Positions 6,591 through 11,195 of a stretch of DNA of 11,195 bases are shown here, one piece after another (the stretch's first letter is position 1; each line of letters starts with the position of its first letter). A program made the position numbers and the translations under genes. The stretch lies in the NCBI GenBank assembly GCA_900546635.1, contig URDS01000071.1, positions 1-11,195 of the forward strand, in the 5' to 3' direction. Source of the DNA: an uncultured Eubacteriales bacterium (lineage in GTDB: Bacteria; Bacillota; Clostridia; Oscillospirales; CAG-272). The notes below the pieces were generated by a model. It saw only the letters and a program-made list of their open reading frames with translations. It did no database searches and was not told where the DNA came from.

Positions 6591-8234
6591 TTATCTTTCC
6601 ACAATCATCAGCACGCCTTCTGCTCCAACCTTATTTTCAGGTTCTGTAAGCAGACCTTCGTTAATACATTCCTCGATTGCTTTTGCCAATATTCTGACTC
6701 CTGCAATAAGCGCAGTATAGATTTGATACTCGTTCATCAGGTGTTCAGGGATGTGAGTTTTCATAAATACTGAAAGTTCTTCGGCAATTTGATCGATAAC
6801 CGTTTCCATATCGTTATTGAAATCAAAAGAAAGGTTATAGAAGTCCATATCATTCTTTCTGTCAATCACGATTATTTTGGGTTCTATAATATTACCCTTC
6901 TTGCGAAGATACCCACATTCAAGAGCTTTAGCTGCGATTTCTTTTTCAGTTTCGGATAATTTATCAATCTCAATTCCCCCGATGGCTCTGAGTACCATTA
7001 AGAGCTTGGGATCGTGAGATAGGATATGCCCGCAATGAAAATGCTTGTCAATACGTTTGCCATAAACATTAGATACGAACACCGATTTATATCCACCAAT
7101 TAAAGTTGCATCAATACCATCGCTACCATAAAAATCAAATTCAGGATATTGTTCATCTGTATAGGCGACTGCAACGCACGAAAAAGCTCTTTTAATTGGT
7201 TCAATATCAGAAAAGTATCTTTCTGCAAGAACCTTATTGATTCTTTCTCCAAAATCCCAAACGGTTCTTGAAATCAAAGACCACATAATGAACCGCAAGT
7301 CGTTTTGTTCGCTTAAATACGGGAAGGAGAGTATTTTTTCTCCGTTCTGTTTAAGCGTATTTTTGATAACTTCGCAAAATTCAGGTAAATGTTTTTCGTA
7401 AATCTTGTTGGCTTGGTCATACTCGTCATAATCTACCAAATGAATATTTACCGCATACTTGCCGTTCTCAAGTTTACGGAGCATACCGTATTTTCCGTTT
7501 TCACCGTGACATTGAATTTCCAATTCTTCTTCAATATACGGCATAGGTACACAAAGTTCCTCAGACAGTTCTTTTGCTGATTTGGGTTTATCTTTGCACA
7601 AGTAAATTAAGTTTTGAGAAAACATCCTTTCGGTTTTAGAACGAGGATCGTTGCCGCAAGGATTTCCGGTTCCCAAAATAGCCAATTTGATAGGCTTTAA
7701 TACATACGTTCTTTCGCTCATAGTTTCAACCTCTTTTCTAACTGAATTTCGTGCTGAAAACAAACGTTGCTTCACGGTGTTTTCACTGATATTAAGTCTT
7801 ATGGCAATATCTTTTACCTTCAACTCATCAATGTAGAACATTACCATTACTTCACGATATGCCTTTGATAAAAAAGCAATTTCCTTGAAAATTCTACTTA
7901 TTTGTTCTTGCTCGGCTGCTTCCTCAATAAATTCTTCAATTTCATTTTCTTTAGATGCCAAAATCAAGTCAGAATTTTCTATACTGAACACTTGGCGTTC
8001 TGCATTTCTTTCTTTGCAATAATCGGCATAAACCCTGCGAGCAATAGTCCATACAAAAGCATAAAAGTTTTCAATGTGCTCTTGCTTATGTATGGCTGAT
8101 ATTACTGCAAGAATAATATCCGAGCATAGATCTTCAGCTTCAAAAGACGTATTGCATCTGTGATAAGAAAAATGATATACCTTATCAAGAAAGTCTTTAT
8201 CATCAAGTAATTTTAGTGTTTCGTTTGTTTTCAT
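6591..8234 (-). CDS. ECF-type sigma factor with a long C-terminal extension
   Basis: A 547-aa protein. Residues 5-85 resemble sigma-70 region 2 (FEAEDLCSDIILAVISA, then FYAFVWTIARRVYADY, the -10-recognition helix region). Residues 110-170 are region 4, with the helix-turn-helix KVKDIAIRLNISENTVKQRLFSARNSV for -35 recognition. There is no region 3, as in ECF sigma factors, which are normally 160-200 aa; here about 370 residues follow. Residues 199-265 look like a winged-helix segment (KSAKELSEELCVP, then RKLENGKYAVNIH). A His/Cys cluster, HFHCGH with another His at 407, lies at 398-407 and could bind metal. The rest is unassigned. I see no anti-sigma gene beside it, so the extension may be the sensor or self-inhibitor. 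It is markedly AT-richer than its neighbours, suggesting transfer. The ATG has AAAGGTG close upstream, and a terminator hairpin follows the stop. Confidence 0.82.
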   Translation of the reverse strand: MKTNETLKLLDDKDFLDKVYHFSYHRCNTSFEAEDLCSDIILAVISAIHKQEHIENFYAFVWTIARRVYADYCKERNAERQVFSIENSDLILASKENEIEEFIEEAAEQEQISRIFKEIAFLSKAYREVMVMFYIDELKVKDIAIRLNISENTVKQRLFSARNSVRKEVETMSERTYVLKPIKLAILGTGNPCGNDPRSKTERMFSQNLIYLCKDKPKSAKELSEELCVPMPYIEEELEIQCHGENGKYGMLRKLENGKYAVNIHLVDYDEYDQANKIYEKHLPEFCEVIKNTLKQNGEKILSFPYLSEQNDLRFIMWSLISRTVWDFGERINKVLAERYFSDIEPIKRAFSCVAVAYTDEQYPEFDFYGSDGIDATLIGGYKSVFVSNVYGKRIDKHFHCGHILSHDPKLLMVLRAIGGIEIDKLSETEKEIAAKALECGYLRKKGNIIEPKIIVIDRKNDMDFYNLSFDFNNDMETVIDQIAEELSVFMKTHIPEHLMNEYQIYTALIAGVRILAKAIEECINEGLLTEPENKVGAEGVLMIVER

Positions 8235-8308
8235 CTTGCACCTTTTTTCGTTTCAATCATGATTGTTACGCCTATATAGTCGGAACAAGCTGAGGTTGGT
8301 TAGATGGT

Positions 8309-8327
8309 TTTCTAAAACTTTTAGAAA
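8309..8327. promoter_or_regulatory. 19-bp palindrome in the sigma gene leader, possible operator
   Basis: TTTCTAAAA and TTTTAGAAA are exact inverted 9-mers around a central C. It lies between the predicted transcription start (about 8349) and the sigma factor start codon (8234), in the untranslated leader. The symmetry suggests a dimeric repressor site or a short RNA hairpin. There is no direct evidence for the regulator. Confidence 0.35.
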
Positions 8328-8355
8328 TGCCGCCCACTTTTATTGTAAGCAGTTA

Positions 8356-8384
8356 ATTATACCACTTGTTTGTGACTTTTTCTA
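8356..8384 (-). promoter_or_regulatory. Candidate promoter of the sigma factor gene
   Basis: Minus-strand -10 TATAAT (8361-8356) is perfect and carries an upstream TG. The -35, TAGAAA (8384-8379), at 17-nt spacing is weak, so the extended -10 would do most of the work. It gives a leader of about 115 nt. The ten bases GTGGTATAAT are shared with the promoter at 6468-6497. Confidence 0.5.
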
Positions 8385-8451
8385 CCGTTAAACTTAAACG
8401 GCATCACAGCTGTGTTAATCTTCCTACCTCCCTCGCTTTTATATAAGAAAA

Positions 8452-8478
8452 GGCAGTAAAGCGTTATGCCGTACTGCC
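8452..8478. terminator. Hairpin in the divergent gap, possibly a bidirectional terminator
   Basis: GGCAGTA (8452-8458) and TACTGCC (8472-8478) pair perfectly around a 13-nt loop. The flanks, ATAAGAAAA on the left and TTTCTTTTAT on the right, add partial pairing and give T-rich tails on both strands. No gene visible in the window needs a terminator here, since the sigma gene and rpmG diverge from this gap. It may be a leftover boundary of the AT-rich island. The rest of 8385-8566 shows only AT-rich DNA before the rpmG promoter. Confidence 0.4.
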
Positions 8479-8540
8479 AATTTCTTTTATCCTATTCGGT
8501 TTTCGTTTTCTCCGTTAAGGACATCCCGCTTTTTTCGGCG

Positions 8541-8595
8541 GCATTTGAAATTTTTATAAATTTTTCTTGACAAACCGGGCAAGGGATGCTATACT
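8541..8595 (+). promoter_or_regulatory. Strong promoter with upstream AT element for the rpmG-secE-nusG operon
   Basis: -35 TTGACA (8567-8572), a 17-nt spacer and -10 TATACT (8590-8595) preceded by TGC, an extended -10. The 25 bp upstream of the -35 are almost pure A/T, like an UP element contacted by the RNA polymerase alpha subunit. This is the expected strength for a translation-machinery operon. The predicted start is near 8602. Confidence 0.85.
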
Positions 8596-8601
8596 GTTTT
8601 T

Positions 8602-8746
8602 ACCTCTGTGACAGGAGGGCTTTTTTTGCGTACCGTAAAGATTCGGCGCGCGGGAACGCCCTACCGCACAAATGAGGGAGGTACGACGGGCAAAACGCCC
8701 GTGGAAACGGGCGGTTTCGCCCGAAAAACAAACAGGAGGTGCCGAC
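8602..8746 (+). promoter_or_regulatory. Structured 5' leader of the rpmG operon
   Basis: About 145 nt of untranslated leader. CGTACC (8629-8634) can pair with GGTACG (8680-8685), closing one domain. Four repeated segments follow: ACGGGC (8686-8691), GCCCGT (8697-8702), ACGGGC (8707-8712) and CGCCCG (8718-8723). They can form either 1:2 plus 3:4 hairpins, or a 2:3 hairpin with a GGAA tetraloop. This is a mutually exclusive arrangement typical of regulatory leaders. It ends 10 nt before the rpmG AGGAGG (8734-8739). No U run follows, so any control would act on translation or stability. Folding is by eye. Confidence 0.5.
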
Positions 8747-8757
8747 ATGAGAGTTAA
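8626..8757 (+). CDS. Possible 43-aa leader peptide overlapping rpmG
   Basis: A perfect AGGAGG (8613-8618) stands 7 nt before a TTG at 8626, which opens a frame of 43 codons, rich in Arg, Gly and Thr. It ends with TAA at 8755-8757, 11 nt inside rpmG in another frame. The frame runs through the structured leader, so its translation could alter the hairpins and the rpmG start. The same AGGAGG also forms a short stem with CCTCT (8603-8607), followed by seven Ts. The ORF may be chance; conservation is untested. Confidence 0.22.
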   Translation: MRTVKIRRAGTPYRTNEGGTTGKTPVETGGFARKTNRRCRHES

Positions 8758-8896
8758 GATTACCCTGGCGTGCAGCGAGTGCAAGCAAAGAAACTACGAG
8801 ACCAAGAAAAACAAGAAAAACGATCCCGACAGACTTGAGATGAACAAGTACTGCAGATTCTGCAACAAGCACACTCTGCATCGGGAAACGAAGTAA
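8747..8896 (+). CDS. rpmG: Ribosomal protein bL33 (zinc-binding form)
   Basis: A 49-aa protein of the large ribosomal subunit, of the usual length. Two CxxC pairs (C9/C12 in ACSEC and C36/C39 in YCRFC) form the zinc ribbon of the C+ form, which zinc-starved bacteria may replace with a Cys-free paralogue. The start is MRVKITLACSECK, with AGGAGG 7 nt upstream; an in-frame ATG at 8672 would add 25 residues foreign to the family and is rejected. It is first in the operon, 16 bp before secE, the usual Bacillota arrangement. Confidence 0.95.
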   Translation: MRVKITLACSECKQRNYETKKNKKNDPDRLEMNKYCRFCNKHTLHRETK

Positions 8897-8912
8897 ACGG
8901 GAGGATCGAGAA

Positions 8913-9128
8913 ATGGCAGAAGCTACAAAAGAGAAAAAGCCCGGCCGCGTCGCAAAATTCTTCCGCGACTACAAAAGCGAACTGAAAAAGATCACCTGGT
9001 GTCCGTTTAAGACCGTCAAGCAGAGCACGGGGCTGGTTGTTGCGTTCGTGGTGGTGCTTGCGGCGGTCATCGGCGTGCTCGACCTTGCGTTCTCCTCCGG
9101 CCTGATGGCGTTCGGAAGACTGTTCTGA
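8913..9128 (+). CDS. secE: Preprotein translocase subunit SecE
   Basis: A 71-aa small membrane subunit of the SecYEG channel, clamping SecY. A charged N-terminus is followed by the conserved amphipathic helix (VAKFFRDYKSELKKITW, about 13-29) and one membrane span (about 39-61, LVVAFVVVLAAVIGVLDLAF). This single-span form is typical of Gram-positive bacteria. The family's Trp-Pro after the helix is here Trp-Cys-Pro. GGGAGG lies 8 nt before the ATG, and nusG follows after 17 bp. Confidence 0.93.
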   Translation: MAEATKEKKPGRVAKFFRDYKSELKKITWCPFKTVKQSTGLVVAFVVVLAAVIGVLDLAFSSGLMAFGRLF

Positions 9129-9145
9129 GCCCCTGGGATCGGAAA

Positions 9146-9688
9146 ATGAGTGATATCAATGAGATGAATCTCGGCCCGAGATGGTATGTCGCGCATACGT
9201 ACTCCGGCTATGAGAACAAGGTCAAAACCAATCTGGAAAAAATCATCGAAAACCGCAATCTCGGCCATCTGATTTTTGAGATTCGCGTACCGGTCGAAAA
9301 GGTCCTTGAAAAGGATGCTTCCGGTACCGAAAAAGAGACCGAGGCCAAGCTGCTTCCCGGCTATGTATTCATAAAAATGGTTATGACGGACGAAAGCTGG
9401 CATGTCGTGCGCAATATCCGCGGCGTGACGGGCTTTGTCGGACCGGGATCCAAGCCGGTCCCGCTGACCGAGGACGAGCTTGCCGTCATGCAGGGCGGTG
9501 AGGCGCCGAGCGCGCCCGCTTACCGGGTGGGCGACGAGATTCAGATCGTCAGCGGCTCCTTTGAGGGATACGGCGGAAAAATTTACGACATTTCAGAGGA
9601 CGGCGGCAGCGTCACCGTTCTGATCAACACGGGCAAGCGCGATATGCCTGTTCGCGTCGCGGTGAGCGACATCAAACTCGCGAAGTAA
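9146..9688 (+). CDS. nusG: Transcription termination/antitermination factor NusG
   Basis: A 180-aa general elongation factor that binds the RNA polymerase clamp. The NGN domain spans about 11-115 (RWYVAHTYSGYENKV, then LLPGYVFIKMVM, then VRNIRGVTGFVGPGSKPVPLTEDE). A KOW domain spans about 126-180 (VGDEIQIVSGSFEGYGGKI). The length is standard. The KOW tail is somewhat diverged, with NTGKRDMPVRV where FGR-TPVEL is common. The ribosome binding site is poor (GGGATCGGA), so translation may depend on coupling to secE. The placement between secE and rplK is the classical one. Confidence 0.96.
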   Translation: MSDINEMNLGPRWYVAHTYSGYENKVKTNLEKIIENRNLGHLIFEIRVPVEKVLEKDASGTEKETEAKLLPGYVFIKMVMTDESWHVVRNIRGVTGFVGPGSKPVPLTEDELAVMQGGEAPSAPAYRVGDEIQIVSGSFEGYGGKIYDISEDGGSVTVLINTGKRDMPVRVAVSDIKLAK

Positions 9689-9696
9689 CAAACATT

Positions 9697-9764
9697 CCCC
9701 GTCGGGGAGCCCCTTTGGGGGTTTGTGGGAGAGGAAAAATTTTTCATTCCTCGGAACAACCACA
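9697..9764 (+). promoter_or_regulatory. Leader hairpins before rplK, resembling an L1-binding autoregulatory site
   Basis: The nusG-rplK gap holds two short GC hairpins, CCCC/GGGG at 9697-9707 and CCCC/GGGG at 9710-9720. A two-helix element follows: TGTGG (9724-9728) pairs with CCACA (9760-9764), and GAGGAA (9731-9736) pairs with TTCCTC (9747-9752). They are separated by an asymmetric loop with GA on the 5' side and the purine-rich GGAACAA on the 3' side. That layout is the one known from L1-binding sites in 23S rRNA and in mRNAs of L1 operons, where L1 represses its own synthesis. It ends just before the rplK GGAGGTG (9768-9774). Confidence 0.55.
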
Positions 9765-9784
9765 TTTGGAGGTGTAATTTTAAA

Positions 9785-10210
9785 ATGGCAAAGAAAATTT
9801 CCGGTTACATTAAATTGCAGATTCCCGCCGGCAAGGCGACGCCTCAGCCGCCGATCGGTCCGGCGCTGGGTCAGTACGGCGTTTCGATCCCGAACTTTAC
9901 AAAAGAGTTCAACGAGCGCACCAAAAATGACATCGGCCTGATTATTCCGGTCGTGATTACGGTTTATGCGGACCGTTCGTTCACATTCATCACCAAGACG
10001 CCTCCCGCAGCCGTTCTGCTCAAGAAGGCCTGCGGCATTGAGACCGCTTCGGGCGCGCCGAACAAGACGAAAGTCGCATCGGTCACCAAGGAGCAGGTGA
10101 AGAAGATCGCTGAAACCAAGATGCCCGACCTGAATGCGTCGTCCGTCGAGAGTGCTATGCGCATGATCGAGGGTACCGCGCGCAGCATGGGTATCACCGT
10201 TACCGACTGA
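9785..10210 (+). CDS. rplK: Ribosomal protein uL11
   Basis: A 141-aa protein, exactly the usual length, which binds the GTPase-associated centre of 23S rRNA. The N-terminal domain carries the proline-rich IPAGKATPQPPIGPALGQ helix region (13-30), the thiopeptide site in other bacteria. The following segment, YGVSIPNFTKEFNERT, differs from the common HGVNIMEFCK. The C-terminal RNA-binding domain is clear (FTFITKTPPAAVLLKKA at 67-82, MIEGTARSMGI near the end). ATG 9785 gives MAKKISGYIKLQIPAG; a GTG at 9725 is in frame but lies in the leader fold. GGAGGTG is about 10 nt upstream. rplA follows after 14 bp. Confidence 0.97.
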   Translation: MAKKISGYIKLQIPAGKATPQPPIGPALGQYGVSIPNFTKEFNERTKNDIGLIIPVVITVYADRSFTFITKTPPAAVLLKKACGIETASGAPNKTKVASVTKEQVKKIAETKMPDLNASSVESAMRMIEGTARSMGITVTD

Positions 10211-10224
10211 GGAGGGCACAGGGA

Positions 10225-10914
10225 ATGACTGGAAAGAAATATATCGAGAGCGCAAAGCTGATCGACAAAACAAAACTGTATGACGCATCCGAGGCGGTCA
10301 GCCTCGTTTGCCAGACCGCCAAGGCAAAGTTCGACGAGACGGTTGAACTGCATGTTCGCCTCGGCGTAGATTCCCGCCATGCGGACCAGCAGGTTCGCGG
10401 CGCTATCGTTCTCCCCAACGGCACCGGTAAGACGGTCCGCACGCTTGTTTTTGCCAAGGGCGACAGAGCCGCCGAAGCGACGGCTGCCGGCGCGGACTAT
10501 GTCGGCGCTGAGGACATGGTGCAGAAGATCACGGCTGAAAACTGGTTTGATTTCGACGTTGTGATCGCTACGCCCGACATGATGGGCGTCATCGGCCGTC
10601 TGGGTAAGGTGCTCGGTCCGAAGGGACTTATGCCGAACCCGAAAGCCGGCACGGTCACGATGGACGTTGCCAAGGCTGTCAAGGAAGCCAAGGCCGGTAA
10701 GATCGAGTACCGTCTGGACAAGACCAACATCATTCACTGCCCCATAGGGAAAGCGTCGTTTGGCGCGGAGAAGATCGGCGAGAACTTTGATGCGCTGATA
10801 GGCGCTATTATCAAGGCAAAACCGGCGGCGTCCAAGGGTCAGTATATCAAGAGCTGCGTGCTCGCAACGACCATGGGCCCCGGCGTTAAGGTCAACGCCG
10901 CAAAGCTCGGCTGA
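10225..10914 (+). CDS. rplA: Ribosomal protein uL1
   Basis: A 229-aa protein of the L1 stalk that guides tRNA exit, and in many bacteria represses translation of the rplK-rplA message. The length is standard. The first domain contains VELHVRLGVDSRHADQQVRGAIVLPNGTGK, and the signature GRLGKVLGPKGLMPNPKAGTVT lies in the second. The C-terminal part, GKASFGAEKIGENFDALI, and the final TTMGPGVKV are intact. GGAGGG directly follows the rplK stop, 8 nt before the ATG, so the pair is tightly coupled. A terminator begins about 28 bp after the stop. Confidence 0.97.
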   Translation: MTGKKYIESAKLIDKTKLYDASEAVSLVCQTAKAKFDETVELHVRLGVDSRHADQQVRGAIVLPNGTGKTVRTLVFAKGDRAAEATAAGADYVGAEDMVQKITAENWFDFDVVIATPDMMGVIGRLGKVLGPKGLMPNPKAGTVTMDVAKAVKEAKAGKIEYRLDKTNIIHCPIGKASFGAEKIGENFDALIGAIIKAKPAASKGQYIKSCVLATTMGPGVKVNAAKLG

Positions 10915-10942
10915 GCTTGGATACAATTTCGATATGATTTTA

Positions 10943-10972
10943 AAACAGCGCGGCTTTGCCGCGCTGTTTGGT
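10943..10972 (+). terminator. Terminator hairpin after rplA
   Basis: A perfect 12-bp stem AAACAGCGCGGC (10943-10954) with GCCGCGCTGTTT (10958-10969) and a TTT loop. The T tract is short (three T in the stem base, then GG), so some read-through toward rplJ is likely. It marks the end of the rplK-rplA unit. Confidence 0.7.
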
Positions 10973-11006
10973 CTGTCGATAAAGATAGGAATTGCAAGTA
11001 AAATAA

Positions 11007-11039
11007 GTTTACAAGGCGGACATGCGCCGCCTTGTAAAC
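11007..11039. repeat. Perfect 13-bp hairpin after the rplA terminator
   Basis: GTTTACAAGGCGG (11007-11019) and CCGCCTTGTAAAC (11027-11039) are exact inverted repeats with a 7-nt loop. No T run follows on the + strand. A TAAAAT (10999-11004) immediately before could be a -10, but I see no good -35. It may be the first stem of the rplJ leader or an operator-like site. Confidence 0.5.
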
Positions 11040-11040
11040 A

Positions 11041-11160
11041 CCTTGCGGGCGTGCGAGCGCCGACCGTAGGGAGGCGCGATGGCGCGAATACGCCCCCCGG
11101 AAAGGGGTTCTTCTTGTGGCGTCAGGACTCCTCCCGGCTTGCGCCGGGCCCCTCTTTTTT
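11041..11160 (+). promoter_or_regulatory. Probable L10 (rplJ) leader with attenuator terminator
   Basis: The position between rplA and the expected rplJ (beyond the edge) is where Bacillota carry the L10-responsive leader. GACCGTAG (11062-11069) is followed by a stem of GGGAGGCG with CGCCCCCC, seven of eight positions paired. An AAT-containing bulge lies on the 3' side and CCCGGAAAGG comes after, an order resembling the L10 leader (Rfam L10_leader), as far as I recall its consensus. The 3' end is a terminator: CCCGGC (11133-11138), TTGC, GCCGGG (11143-11148), then CCCCTC and six Ts. Confidence 0.5.
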
Positions 11161-11193
11161 GGCATCAGGACTCCCCCAGGCTGACGCCTGGTA
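11118..11193 (+). repeat. Two diverged tandem units, each with a hairpin
   Basis: The units start at 11118 and 11161, 43 bp apart. Each opens GGC(G/A)TCAGGACTCC and then forms a 6-bp hairpin: CCCGGC/GCCGGG in the first and CCAGGC/GCCTGG in the second. The stem change is compensatory, one pair altered on both sides. The second unit reaches the window edge, so more copies may follow. Confidence 0.6.
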
Positions 11194-11195
11194 CC

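Noticed and set aside
8672..8746. In-frame ATG extending bL33 by 25 residues
   Set aside because: bL33 is 49 aa in relatives, and the ATG at 8747 has a perfect AGGAGG at 7 nt.
9725..9784. GTG start giving uL11 a 20-residue N-terminal extension
   Set aside because: uL11 is normally about 141 aa starting MAKK; the extension lies in a folded leader and a ribosome binding site precedes the ATG.
10915..11195. tRNA or other RNA gene after rplA
   Set aside because: No cloverleaf or CCA-type acceptor pattern is visible; the hairpins fit terminator and leader roles.

Overview
The window looks like a chromosomal piece from a moderately GC-rich member of the Bacillota, probably class Clostridia. The evidence is a Gram-positive-type HPr kinase/phosphorylase, an S-layer-homology (SLH) surface protein, strong AGGAGG-type ribosome binding sites, consensus sigma-A promoters and the rpmG-secE-nusG-rplK-rplA gene order. 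I cannot name a genus from sequence alone.

Layout. (1) 1-172: a terminator for a + strand gene lying to the left. (2) 173-4619, minus strand: a large exported phosphodiester glycosidase with three C-terminal SLH repeats, read from a strong extended -10 promoter and a TTG start. hprK follows 67 bp downstream with its own internal promoter. (3) 4948-5913, plus strand, divergent from (2): two short coupled genes. One encodes an HPr-fold protein and the other an N-terminal half of PTS enzyme I. Both have lost the phosphorylatable histidine, and the HPr-like protein has also lost the serine that HprK modifies. This is the most unusual content of the window. (4) About 6040-8560: an AT-richer island transcribed leftward. 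It holds an ECF-type sigma factor with a roughly 370-residue C-terminal extension. Behind it comes an apparently independent unit: a consensus promoter, a structured transcript of about 190 nt ending in a long hairpin with a U run, then a possible small ORF that may be decayed. (5) 8567-10914, plus strand: the conserved rpmG-secE-nusG-rplK-rplA operon (bL33, SecE, NusG, uL11, uL1). It starts from a near-perfect promoter with an AT-rich upstream element and a long structured leader. The nusG-rplK gap contains a fold resembling the L1-binding regulatory site. (6) 10915-11195: the rplA terminator, a second perfect hairpin, a region resembling the L10 leader/attenuator expected before rplJL, and two diverged tandem hairpin repeats running to the window edge.

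How the genes may work together. HprK phosphorylates HPr on Ser46 and so controls carbon catabolite repression. Divergent from it lies a pair of phosphotransfer-dead PTS paralogues, which suggests a non-catalytic or regulatory offshoot of the PTS; that is inference. The right-hand part is housekeeping translation and secretion, with several cis-acting RNA elements.
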